36,416 nucleotides of DNA, taken from JAUWNP01 sp034430655 (lineage in GTDB: Bacteria; Chloroflexota; Anaerolineae; B4-G1). The notes below the pieces were generated by a model. The model saw nothing but the letters and a program-made list of their open reading frames with translations. It made no database searches and was not told the origin of the DNA. The translations under genes and the position numbers were made by a program. Below are positions 1-6,351 of this stretch, piece after piece. The stretch spans positions 1 through 36,416 of the forward strand of contig DAOUEC010000267.1 of the NCBI GenBank assembly GCA_034430655.1, given 5' to 3'. The stretch's first letter is position 1. Each line of letters starts with the position of its first letter.

Positions 1-23
1 GGAAATTCAACCAGCGGCAACAT
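1..23 (-). CDS. Start of a divergent gene (partial, only first 7 codons in window)
   Basis: The complement reads ATG at 23 followed by codons for M-L-P-L-V-E-F and then leaves the window. A perfect AGGAGG Shine-Dalgarno lies at complement 31-36, seven bases before the ATG, and a good promoter lies upstream (54-81). This combination is hard to explain except as the beginning of a gene transcribed away from gnd. Too little protein is visible to name it. Confidence 0.6.
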
Positions 24-53
24 AGCCCCACCTCCTGCTCAAGTTTCGGGCTC

Positions 54-81
54 ATGTTATCTCTGCTGGCTATCTTGTCAA
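54..81 (-). promoter_or_regulatory. Sigma70-type promoter for the divergent left-edge gene
   Basis: The complement shows a consensus TTGACA at 81-76, a 16-base spacer, and TAACAT at 59-54. The distance to the SD and ATG at 23 fits a short 5' leader. Confidence 0.5.
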
Positions 82-140
82 TCCTTCGGCCTGGATTATC
101 TGGCTGTTAAAGTGCTGCAAAAGTCGAGTCACTGAGTCAG

Positions 141-219
141 CAGATTGCCCATTTGCCCCGTTTGCCGATTTGTAGATTTGCCGATTTGCTGATTTGTATA
201 TTTGCCTGATTTGCAGATT
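141..219 (+). repeat. Octamer short tandem repeat upstream of gnd
   Basis: The word TTTG recurs at 152, 161, 169, 177, 185, 193, 201 and 210, a period of 8 (twice 9) bases with the degenerate unit GATTTGCC. The array ends just before the gnd Shine-Dalgarno at 223, so it probably forms much of the gnd 5' region. It resembles the short tandemly repeated (STRR) sequences known from cyanobacteria. Similar 7-8-bp arrays with other units occur elsewhere in this window. Confidence 0.8.
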
Positions 220-234
220 CTCAGGAGGTGTAAT

Positions 235-1644
235 GTGGATAAGACAAACTTTGGCCTCATCGGTCTAGCAGTCATGGGCCAAAACCTGGCCCTGAACATC
301 GAACGGAACGGCTTCTCGGTGGCCGTGTACAACCGCACGGCGGCACGGACGCGGGAGTTCATGGCCCAATGGGCGGCAGGCAAGAACATCCAGGCCGGCT
401 ATACCATCGAGGAGTTCGTCGGCCTGCTGGAGCGGCCGCGCAAGATAATGCTGATGGTCAAGGCCGGCGCGCCGGTGGACGCGGTGATCGAGCAACTCAA
501 GCCGCACCTGGAGACAGGAGACCTCATCATTGATGGGGGCAACTCCTTCTTCCGAGACACCGAGTGTCGGTCCCGTGACCTGGAAACGCTGGGACTGCTG
601 TACATTGGCATCGGCGTCTCCGGCGGGGAGTACGGCGCGCTGCACGGCCCCAGCATTATGCCCGGCGGCCAGCCAGAGGCCTGGGAGATGGTCCAGCCGA
701 TCTTTGAGGCGATTGCCGCCAAAGTCAACGACGAGCCATGTGTGACCTACATCGGATCGCGAGGCGCCGGCCACTACGTCAAGATGGTACACAACGGCAT
801 CGAGTACGGCGACATGCAGCTCATCGCCGAGTCTTACGACATTATGCATCGCAGTCTAGGGCTGACGGCCGGGGAACTGCACCAGGTCTTCACCGAGTGG
901 AACAAAGGGGAACTGGAATCATACCTCATCGAGATCACACGGGACATCTTCGCCCAGGTGGACGAGGAGACCGGCCAACCACTGGTGGACATCATCCTGG
1001 ACGAGGCCAAGCAGAAAGGCACCGGCAAGTGGACCAGCCAGAACGCGCTCGACCTGGGCGCACCGACGCCGACCATTAACGCGGCCGTCGAATCGCGCAT
1101 CATCTCTGCCTACAAGGATGAGCGCGTGGCGGCCTCGAAGGTGCTCAGCGGGCCGCAGCCGGCCATTGAGGGCAACCGGGGCGCAATGGCGGACACCGTG
1201 CGCGATGCCCTCTACACTGCCAAGATCTGCTCCTATGCCCAGGGGATGGCGCTCTTGCGGGCCGCCAGCCACGAGTACGACTACAACCTGGACCTGGGCG
1301 CCATCGCCCGCATCTGGCGCGGCGGCTGCATCATCCGCGCCGGGTTCCTCAACGATGTCAGCGCTGCTTTTCAGCGGGACCCGAAACTGTCTAACCTGCT
1401 GCTCGACCCGTACTTCAAGGAGGCAGTGGAGACCCGTCAGGGTGCGCTGCGCCGCGTGATCCGACTCGCCGTGCAGAACGGTATCCCCTGTCTGGCCTTC
1501 AGCGCCTCGCTGGCCTACTATGACGCCTACCGCACCGCCCGCCTGCCCGCCAACCTGACTCAGGCGCAGCGGGATTACTTCGGCGCGCACACCTACCGGC
1601 GGATGGACAAGGAGGGGGTGTTCCACACGGAGTGGACGGGGTAG
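235..1644 (+). CDS. gnd: 6-phosphogluconate dehydrogenase, decarboxylating
   Basis: Oxidises and decarboxylates 6-phosphogluconate to ribulose 5-phosphate with NAD(P)+ in the cytosolic oxidative pentose phosphate pathway. At 469 aa it is the long form typical of most bacteria. The N-terminal Rossmann motif GLIGLAVMG is at residues 7-15. The substrate/catalytic segment GVSGGEYGALHGPSIMPGG spans about 127-145. K183 and E190 in YVKMVHNGIEYGDMQ match the catalytic pair of the family. The C-terminal tail has the family signature YFGAHTYRRMD. The start is the GTG at 235, because AGGAGG at 223-228 sits six bases upstream. A TTG at 202 is also open in frame, but its residues would be encoded by the repeat and the SD. 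The gene appears monocistronic, with the octamer array in front. Confidence 0.96.
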   Translation: MDKTNFGLIGLAVMGQNLALNIERNGFSVAVYNRTAARTREFMAQWAAGKNIQAGYTIEEFVGLLERPRKIMLMVKAGAPVDAVIEQLKPHLETGDLIIDGGNSFFRDTECRSRDLETLGLLYIGIGVSGGEYGALHGPSIMPGGQPEAWEMVQPIFEAIAAKVNDEPCVTYIGSRGAGHYVKMVHNGIEYGDMQLIAESYDIMHRSLGLTAGELHQVFTEWNKGELESYLIEITRDIFAQVDEETGQPLVDIILDEAKQKGTGKWTSQNALDLGAPTPTINAAVESRIISAYKDERVAASKVLSGPQPAIEGNRGAMADTVRDALYTAKICSYAQGMALLRAASHEYDYNLDLGAIARIWRGGCIIRAGFLNDVSAAFQRDPKLSNLLLDPYFKEAVETRQGALRRVIRLAVQNGIPCLAFSASLAYYDAYRTARLPANLTQAQRDYFGAHTYRRMDKEGVFHTEWTG

Positions 1645-1676
1645 CAAGCCAGCGAACGTTTTACGAAGATCCTCGA

Positions 1677-1990
1677 GAGCGTTACACGTTTGGGACAAAG
1701 GGATGAAAGTGTAGTTTGAAGCCGGAGCTGGGAAGATGCAGTTTTGTCTCCATGTGCGGGGGTTGACAGCGATTCAACCCCTGAAAATGGCACTTTCAAG
1801 CTCATTTCACTCCTTTCGCCAAAGACAATCGTCCGGTGGAAGGACGAGAACTGGACATTCGCGGCAAGTGTCCCCTGGAACTGACTGGCTACGATATCAG
1901 TCAGATGCCCATTGCCCGAGTTGTGCGGGGACAACTTCTCGGATGGCCGCCCGAAACTCTACAGGGGCTTGTCCCAAATGCGTAACGCTC
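1677..1990. mobile_element. 314-bp region bounded by 22-bp terminal inverted repeats (MITE-like or IS remnant)
   Basis: The left arm 1677-1698 and the right arm 1969-1990 are inverted copies matching at 20 of 22 positions (GAGCGTTACACGTTTGGGAC / GTCCCAAATGCGTAACGCTC cores). No transposase fits inside. The interior has an open frame on + ending at the TAA in the right arm (about 1849-1985) that reads like the C-terminal end of a protein I do not recognise. No clear target-site duplication is visible. It could be a MITE, a deletion derivative of an IS, or a decayed gene end trapped between repeats. It fills most of the otherwise gene-free stretch 1645-2041. Confidence 0.5.
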
Positions 1991-2002
1991 GCTACCGCAG
2001 AT

Positions 2003-2031
2003 TTGCGTCTTAGGTCGTTATGTGGTATAAA
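2003..2031 (+). promoter_or_regulatory. Promoter of tRNA-Arg
   Basis: TTGCGT at 2003-2008, a 17-base spacer and TATAAA at 2026-2031. Transcription would start about 5 bases before the mature tRNA 5' end at 2042. Confidence 0.65.
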
Positions 2032-2041
2032 GATATTGTAA

Positions 2042-2113
2042 GCCCCCGTAGCTCAGTGGATAGAGCACCGGCCTCCGAAGCCGGTGGCCCGCGTTCGAAT
2101 CGCGGCGGGGGTA
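2042..2113 (+). tRNA. tRNA-Arg (anticodon CCG)
   Basis: A complete cloverleaf can be drawn: acceptor GCCCCCG/CGGGGGT (the first pair is G-U), D-stem GCTC/GAGC, anticodon stem CCGGC/GCCGG with loop CTCCGAA, and T-stem CCGCG/CGCGG with loop TTCGAAT. The anticodon CCG at 2075-2077 reads CGG. The 3' CCA is not encoded. It is the first gene of the tRNA/translation block. Confidence 0.93.
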
Positions 2114-2229
2114 CTCAGGCAAGGTGGTTCAGACCACTTGCGAGAGAAAACAGCTTGGCCGATGCGCTGGGCTGTGCGTTTTCAGGGAGTATACTCTCTC
2201 GTGCAAGGCGAAGGTAAATCCTTGTGGAT

Positions 2230-2257
2230 TTGACACATTGGCGAAATGAGGTAAAAT
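2230..2257 (+). promoter_or_regulatory. Promoter of the tRNA-Thr-rpmG-tRNA-Trp-secE-nusG transcription unit
   Basis: Consensus TTGACA at 2230-2235, a 16-base spacer, TAAAAT at 2252-2257. The next gene starts at 2303. No other strong promoter was seen before nusG, so a mixed tRNA/mRNA operon is likely. Confidence 0.55.
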
Positions 2258-2302
2258 TGGAGCCAAACCGGGTCAGCAAGCAGTGGCTTGTGATCTGAGT
2301 TA

Positions 2303-2375
2303 GCCCACGTAGCTCAGTCGGTAGAGCACACCCTTGGTAAGGGTGTGGCCATGGGTTCGAGTCCCATCGTGGGCT
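2303..2375 (+). tRNA. tRNA-Thr (anticodon GGT)
   Basis: Cloverleaf with acceptor GCCCACG/CGTGGGC, D-stem GCTC/GAGC, anticodon stem CACCC/GGGTG with loop TTGGTAA, and T-stem ATGGG/CCCAT with TTCGAGT. The anticodon GGT is at 2336-2338. The 3' CCA is not encoded. A tRNA-Thr directly before ribosomal and secE/nusG genes is a common bacterial arrangement. Confidence 0.95.
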
Positions 2376-2409
2376 CTGTGCGAAACTCATACATGGACAA
2401 GGTGGTTTA

Positions 2410-2574
2410 ATGGCTAAGAAAGCGATTCGACAGGTGATCACACTTGCCTGCACAGAATGCAGAGAGCACAACTATACGACCGAAAAGAATCGGCATAACG
2501 ATCCTGGCCGTATAGAGTTGAAGAAATTCTGTCCCCGCTGCCGTAGACACACGTTGCACCGCGAGACGAAGTAG
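2410..2574 (+). CDS. rpmG: 50S ribosomal protein L33
   Basis: Small basic protein of the large ribosomal subunit. The 54-aa translation starts MAKKAIRQVITLACTEC and ends RCRRHTLHRETK. Two CXXC pairs (C14/C17 and C41/C44) form the zinc-ribbon version of L33. The ATG follows an AAGGTGG-like SD. It lies between tRNA-Thr (34 bases upstream) and tRNA-Trp (9 bases downstream), the usual rpmG-tRNA-Trp-secE-nusG order. It is short and easy to miss in automatic calls. Confidence 0.95.
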   Translation: MAKKAIRQVITLACTECREHNYTTEKNRHNDPGRIELKKFCPRCRRHTLHRETK

Positions 2575-2583
2575 AAGGCTCAC

Positions 2584-2657
2584 AGGCCAGTAGCTCAATT
2601 TGGCAGAGCAACGGTCTCCAAAACCGTAGGTTGCGGGTTCGATTCCTGCCTGGCCTG
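2584..2657 (+). tRNA. tRNA-Trp (anticodon CCA)
   Basis: Cloverleaf with acceptor AGGCCAG/CTGGCCT, D-stem GCTC/GAGC, anticodon stem ACGGT/ACCGT with loop CTCCAAA, and T-stem GCGGG/CCTGC (one G-U) with TTCGATT. The anticodon CCA is at 2618-2620, and the discriminator base is G as expected for Trp. Nine bases separate it from rpmG, which implies RNase processing from a common transcript. The matching synthetase trpS is also in this window (28279-29265). Confidence 0.95.
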
Positions 2658-2667
2658 CCTGAGTGGG

Positions 2668-2706
2668 CTTCAAGACACCGCCGCGTGTAGAGGCGGTGTC
2701 TTGAAG
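2668..2706 (+). terminator. Strong 15-bp hairpin between tRNA-Trp and secE
   Basis: CTTCAAGACACCGCC at 2668-2682 pairs perfectly with 2692-2706 across a 9-base loop. No T-run follows, so it is not a standard intrinsic terminator. It may be a processing site, an attenuator or a 3' stabiliser separating the tRNA and mRNA parts of the operon. Confidence 0.55.
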
Positions 2707-2739
2707 TGTAGGGTGATCTGTTACAGGGGGACGCTAGAC

Positions 2740-3054
2740 GTGGCGAAGGCAAAAGCAGCGAAAAAGAAAGCAAAGCCGAAGAAGGGAAATGCCATCATAC
2801 GCTACTTGCGCGAGACGCGTGCAGAACTGCGTAAGGTGCACTGGCCCTCTCGTCAGGAGGCATGGAACCTGACGAAAATCGTCTTGGTCGTCACCATCTC
2901 TATGGCCCTTCTCTTGGGCCTGCTGGATTATCTGTTTGCTCTGGAACTGAGAGGGATCATCGGCAGCAGCGTGATCGCCATTGGCATCGCGCTCGTCGTT
3001 GTAGTCGCGAGCGTAGTGGTCGTCGTGATCCTGAGTCGACGGGCGGCCTGGTAG
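2740..3054 (+). CDS. secE: Preprotein translocase subunit SecE
   Basis: Membrane subunit of the SecYEG translocon. The 104-aa product starts at the GTG at 2740, preceded by AGGGGG at about 2725-2730; a TTG further upstream would add residues from the hairpin. A lysine/alanine-rich N-terminus (residues 2-16) precedes the SecE signature RYLRETRAELRKVHWPSRQE (about 22-41) and a transmembrane segment (about 46-66). Unusually, a second, very hydrophobic Val/Ile-rich stretch runs from about 73 to 100 and ends in SRRAAW. Many bacterial SecE proteins have a single TM, so this suggests two. It sits 18 bases before nusG, the normal neighbour. Confidence 0.93.
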   Translation: MAKAKAAKKKAKPKKGNAIIRYLRETRAELRKVHWPSRQEAWNLTKIVLVVTISMALLLGLLDYLFALELRGIIGSSVIAIGIALVVVVASVVVVVILSRRAAW

Positions 3055-3072
3055 ATTGGACTGGTAACCGCG

Positions 3073-3882
3073 ATGTTCACGGAAAAAGTCGGACTCGACA
3101 TCGAGGCTGCAGCAGAAAATAATGCTGATATGCCAACACTGACCTCGCCAGGGACCGGGGACGACACAGTCGCAGAGGCGCTGGTGATCACTCCTGACCC
3201 CGCAGCGGAGGAGGAGGGAGAGACACCGGAGCAATCTGTGGAAGAGACCTCACCGGAGGCGGAGGTATCTGAGGTGACGGAGGCCGCCGTCGAGGTAGCA
3301 GGGACTCAGGCCGAGGAAGCAGTTGAGGAGACTGAGGCCGAGGTGTCTGAATCTCAGGACAGCCGTGCCTGGTACGTCATCCACTGCTACTCCGGCTACG
3401 AGGACAAAGTCAAGCACAACCTGGAGCAGCGCATCGAGACGATGCAGATGCAAGATCAAATATTCCAGATTGTAGTCCCGACTGAGGACGAGATGGAGGT
3501 TCGCGATGGGAAGCGACGGACGGTCGAACGGCGCATCTTCCCAGGCTATATTCTGGTGCAGATGATCTTGACCGATGACTCCTGGTACGTAGTGCGCAAC
3601 ACGCCAGGCGTGACCGGATTCGTGGGGATGGGGAACGAGCCGATGCCCCTGCGCGCGGAAGAGGTCCAGGCCATCATGAAGCGCATGGAAGCCGAGGCCC
3701 CCAAGATTAAAGTCACGTTCAAGTCGGGCCAGAGAGTGCGCATCATTGACGGCCCCTTCAATGAGTTCATCGGCATAGTGGACGAGATTGACATGGAGCG
3801 GGCTAAGGTGCGGGTGCTGGTTTCCTTCTTCGGTCGCGAGACCCCGGTCGAGCTCGACTTCCTGCAAGTGGAGAAAACCTAG
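3073..3882 (+). CDS. nusG: Transcription termination/antitermination factor NusG with acidic N-terminal extension
   Basis: Binds RNA polymerase and couples it to Rho, ribosomes or antitermination complexes. The family core starts at about residue 97 (SRAWYVIHCYSGYE), contains the NGN domain with RRIFPGYILVQM, and ends with a KOW domain (FKSGQRVRIIDGPFNEFIGIV, about 220-240). The protein has 269 aa against about 180 for typical NusG. The extra 96 residues are Glu/Ala/Thr-rich, strongly acidic and low in complexity, so probably disordered. The ATG at 3073 has only a weak SD; a second in-frame ATG at 3130 would still keep most of the extension. The frame is clean and continuous with the core. 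Confidence 0.94.
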   Translation: MFTEKVGLDIEAAAENNADMPTLTSPGTGDDTVAEALVITPDPAAEEEGETPEQSVEETSPEAEVSEVTEAAVEVAGTQAEEAVEETEAEVSESQDSRAWYVIHCYSGYEDKVKHNLEQRIETMQMQDQIFQIVVPTEDEMEVRDGKRRTVERRIFPGYILVQMILTDDSWYVVRNTPGVTGFVGMGNEPMPLRAEEVQAIMKRMEAEAPKIKVTFKSGQRVRIIDGPFNEFIGIVDEIDMERAKVRVLVSFFGRETPVELDFLQVEKT

Positions 3883-3918
3883 AGTGAGACGGAACACCTG
3901 TATCCGGGATGGAGGACG

Positions 3919-4341
3919 ATGAAGAAGATCAAAGCAGTGGTGAAGTTGCAGATCGAGGCCGGGAAGGCCAATCCGGCTCCCCCGGTGGGGCCTGCGCTGG
4001 CGCAGCACGGTATCAATCTGATGCAATTCTGCAAGGAGTACAACGCTCGGACGGCTGGTCATGTGGGGAACATCATCCCGGCCGAGGTCACCATTTATCG
4101 CGATGGATCGTTCAAATTTGTGCTGAAGACACCGCCCGCGCCCGGCCTGCTGCGCAAGGCGGCGGGCGTGGAGCGCGGCTCAGCCGAACCCAACCGGGAG
4201 AAGGTCGGGAGCATCACCCGTGCTCAGTTGGAAGAGATCGCGAAGTTGAAGATGAAGGACTTGAACGCTATCAACCTCGAAGGCGCGATGCGACAGATTG
4301 CGGGCACTGCGCGGAGTATGGGGATCGAAATCATAGATTGA
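3919..4341 (+). CDS. rplK: 50S ribosomal protein L11
   Basis: Part of the GTPase-associated stalk base with 23S rRNA. The 140-aa product has the usual two domains. The N-terminal domain contains the proline-rich AGKANPAPPVGPALAQHGIN followed by MQFCKEYNA. The C-terminal rRNA-binding domain ends GTARSMGIEIID. The start is set by GGAGG a few bases before the ATG at 3919. It follows nusG by 36 bases and precedes rplA by 55 bases, the conserved order. Confidence 0.97.
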   Translation: MKKIKAVVKLQIEAGKANPAPPVGPALAQHGINLMQFCKEYNARTAGHVGNIIPAEVTIYRDGSFKFVLKTPPAPGLLRKAAGVERGSAEPNREKVGSITRAQLEEIAKLKMKDLNAINLEGAMRQIAGTARSMGIEIID

Positions 4342-4396
4342 TTGGTGGGTCAAACTGTGGGAGGGCATAGCCCGTCAGAACCACACAGGAGGAACA

Positions 4397-5116
4397 ATGC
4401 CGAAACGAGGTAGGAAATATCGCGAAGCACTGGAGAAAGTAGACCGTATGCGGCTCTACTCGCCGCAGGAGGCGTTGAAACTGGTCAAAGAGACCAGTTA
4501 CGCCAACTTCGATGCTACGGTGGACACCCACTTCCGGTTGGGTGTGGACCCGCGCCACGCCGATCAACAGGTCCGTGGTGTGGTCCTGCTGCCCCACGGT
4601 CTGGGCAAAGAGGTGCGCGTGCTAGTCTTCGCCGCCGGTGAGGCAGGTAAAATCGCCCAGGAGGCTGGTGCCGACTATGTAGCCTCCGACGACGAATGGA
4701 CTAAGAAGATTCAGGGTGGCTGGACGGAATTTGACGTGGCCATTGCCGTGCCGGAGATGATGGGCAAGGTAGGGCGATTGGGACGTGTGTTGGGTCCACG
4801 AGGGCTGATGCCCAATCCCAAGGCCGGTACGATAGCCCCAGCCGATGATTTGCCACGCCTGATCCAGGAGGCAAAGGCTGGTCGCGTGGAGTTCCGCGTG
4901 GATAAGACCGCCAACCTGCACATACCCATCGGCAAGGTTGGTTTCCCAACCGAGAAGCTGCTCGACAACTTCACAGCGGTGGTAGATGCGGTCAAGAAGG
5001 CCAGACCCTCTGGCAGCAAGGGGATATACATTCACCGCATCACAGTCACGTCTTCGATGGGGCCTGGGATCAAGGTAGATCCAATCCAGGCGCAGGCGTT
5101 GGAGGTTGCGTTCTAG
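4397..5116 (+). CDS. rplA: 50S ribosomal protein L1
   Basis: L1-stalk protein of the large subunit, which in many bacteria also represses its own operon by binding mRNA. The 239-aa length is standard. Family segments include VLLPHGLGKEVRVLVFAAGE, GPRGLMPNPKAGT and the C-terminal TSSMGPGIKVDP. AGGAGGAACA directly precedes the ATG. It is co-directional with rplK, with the L10 leader immediately downstream. Confidence 0.97.
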   Translation: MPKRGRKYREALEKVDRMRLYSPQEALKLVKETSYANFDATVDTHFRLGVDPRHADQQVRGVVLLPHGLGKEVRVLVFAAGEAGKIAQEAGADYVASDDEWTKKIQGGWTEFDVAIAVPEMMGKVGRLGRVLGPRGLMPNPKAGTIAPADDLPRLIQEAKAGRVEFRVDKTANLHIPIGKVGFPTEKLLDNFTAVVDAVKKARPSGSKGIYIHRITVTSSMGPGIKVDPIQAQALEVAF

Positions 5117-5131
5117 AGTCGTTTGGACAAC

Positions 5132-5263
5132 CTGTGGCCGAAGATAGCAGGTGTGCCCCAGGGCACGTAAATCTGGCCTGCCGAGGCAAGACACGATCAT
5201 CCACTTGTGGGTCGGGTGAGGGATGTCCCTGCGTCGGCACGGCGCAGGGGCTTTTTGCTTTTT
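5132..5263 (+). promoter_or_regulatory. Ribosomal protein L10 leader RNA
   Basis: The 166-base gap between rplA and rplJ holds the L10 leader pattern. A GGCCGAAGATAGCAGGTG segment (5136-5153) and CCTGCCGAGGCAAGACA (5177-5193) pair through GCAGG/CCTGC. They enclose a GTGCCC/GGGCAC hairpin at 5153-5166. In known bacteria the L10(L12)4 complex binds this element to repress rplJ-rplL. Here it is followed by a terminator hairpin, so control probably includes transcription attenuation. Confidence 0.85.
5227..5263 (+). terminator. Attenuator/terminator of the L10 leader
   Basis: CCCTGCG (5227-5233) and CGCAGGG (5243-5249) form a GC-rich stem with a 9-base loop, followed by GCTTTTTGCTTTTT (two T5 runs). 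It lies just before the rplJ Shine-Dalgarno (5267-5273). Confidence 0.8.
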
Positions 5264-5282
5264 GGGAAGGAGGTGAGCAAGG

Positions 5283-5852
5283 TTGGCAATTTCAAAGCAG
5301 CGAAAGGCTGAACTCGTCGCGCAGTACGTCGAACAACTCAAGCAGAGCCAGGGGGTTATTCTGGCCGACTACCGGGGACTGAGCGTGGACGATATGAACA
5401 AGATCAGACACGCGATGCGCCCCATCGGGGGCAAATTCCAAGTGGTCAAGAACCGGCTGGTGGCGCTGGCTTTGAGGGAAGTGGAGATGTCACTGCCTGA
5501 GGAGTGGCTGACTGGGCCAACGGTTATCGGTTTTTGCCACGACGAGGTCCCGCCGGTGGCTAAGGCGCTGAAGGATGCGGCCAAGGACCTGGGGGCATTG
5601 CGCGTCAAGGGCGGATTGGTGGGCCTAGCGGTGGTTTCGGCGGAGCAGGTGTACACTATCGCTGATCTTCCGCCACGGGAAGTACTCCTGGCCCACGTGC
5701 TCGGCACCATCAACGCTCCGGCCAGCCAATTGGCTGGCGTTGTTGCCAGCGGCATCCGACAGGTACTGAACGTCCTGCAGGCCTATGTGGACGAGCTGCA
5801 GGAGTCGGGCTCTGTGCCTGGCGCTGGGATGGAGCGGGCTGCGGTTAGTTAG
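5283..5852 (+). CDS. rplJ: 50S ribosomal protein L10
   Basis: Stalk protein that anchors L7/L12 dimers to the large subunit. The 189-aa product begins (M)AISKQRKAELVAQYVEQLKQ, includes the family block VVKNRLVALAL, and ends in a helical C-terminal region that binds L12 dimers. The start is a TTG at 5283, chosen because AAGGAGG at 5267-5273 is 9 bases upstream and the protein then aligns with family N-termini. A run of TTAG tetranucleotides overlaps the stop codon and extends to about 5862. Controlled by the L10 leader and attenuator directly upstream. Confidence 0.95.
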   Translation: MAISKQRKAELVAQYVEQLKQSQGVILADYRGLSVDDMNKIRHAMRPIGGKFQVVKNRLVALALREVEMSLPEEWLTGPTVIGFCHDEVPPVAKALKDAAKDLGALRVKGGLVGLAVVSAEQVYTIADLPPREVLLAHVLGTINAPASQLAGVVASGIRQVLNVLQAYVDELQESGSVPGAGMERAAVS

Positions 5853-5891
5853 TTAGTTAGTTGGTTACTCGTTAGGAGGAAAGAAGGAACT

Positions 5892-6269
5892 ATGGCAGAC
5901 CTGGAAAAGATCGTAGAGGAAATCAGTAAACTCTCGTTGCTGGAAGCATCTGACTTGGTCAAGATGCTGGAGGATAAGTTGGGCGTGAGCGCAGCAGCGT
6001 CAGTAGCGATGGCTGCTATGCCCGCTGCAGCGGCCACGGCTGAGCCGGAGGAGGAGCAGACTGAATTCGACGTCGTCCTCAAGGAGATTGGCCCTAAGAA
6101 GATCGAGGTCATCAAAGCCGTACGGCAACTCACCGCTCTGGGCTTGAAAGAATCCAAGGATTTGGTGGACAGCGCGCCCAGCACTGTGCTGGAGGCCGTC
6201 TCCAAGGGGGCAGCCGAGGACGCCAAGTCCAAACTGGAAGCCGCTGGCGCAGTCGTCGAGATCAAGTAG
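5892..6269 (+). CDS. rplL: 50S ribosomal protein L7/L12
   Basis: Multicopy stalk protein that recruits translational GTPases. It has 125 aa: an N-terminal dimerisation helix region (residues 1-35), an Ala/Pro/Glu hinge (about 38-57), and the C-terminal domain with EFDVVLKEIGPKKIEVIKAV and GLKESKDLVDSAP, ending AAGAVVEIK. The SD TTAGGAGGAAAG precedes the ATG. Last gene of the ribosomal block; rpoB, its usual follower, is absent, and an unrelated lgt-like gene comes next. Confidence 0.97.
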   Translation: MADLEKIVEEISKLSLLEASDLVKMLEDKLGVSAAASVAMAAMPAAAATAEPEEEQTEFDVVLKEIGPKKIEVIKAVRQLTALGLKESKDLVDSAPSTVLEAVSKGAAEDAKSKLEAAGAVVEIK

Positions 6270-6297
6270 GCAGTCTCTGCTCACAGCAACACACGAG

Positions 6298-6320
6298 GCC
6301 GTCTCAATGAGGCGGCTTTG
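6298..6320 (+). terminator. Probable terminator after rplL
   Basis: GCCGTCTC (6298-6305) and GAGGCGGC (6309-6316) form an 8-bp stem (one G-U) with a 3-base loop, then TTTG. The T-run is short, so the call is moderate. It overlaps the next promoter. Confidence 0.45.
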
Positions 6321-6345
6321 TGCTGTTCACCGATCGCGCTATACT
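6318..6345 (+). promoter_or_regulatory. Promoter for the lgt-like gene, probably giving a leaderless mRNA
   Basis: TTGTGC at 6318-6323, a 16-base spacer, TATACT at 6340-6345. Transcription would begin at about 6351-6352, exactly at the TTG that gives the best N-terminus of the downstream protein. No SD is present. Confidence 0.45.
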
Positions 6346-6351
6346 GGTTTA

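Noticed and set aside
265..849. Long - strand open frame opposite gnd
   Set aside because: It is a shadow of the conserved gnd coding frame; no SD or family motif.
2020..2217. Small ORF across tRNA-Arg
   Set aside because: It runs through a complete tRNA cloverleaf and has no SD.
2115..2471. - strand ORFs across tRNA-Thr and rpmG
   Set aside because: They cover a tRNA and the zinc-ribbon L33 gene on the other strand; no independent support.
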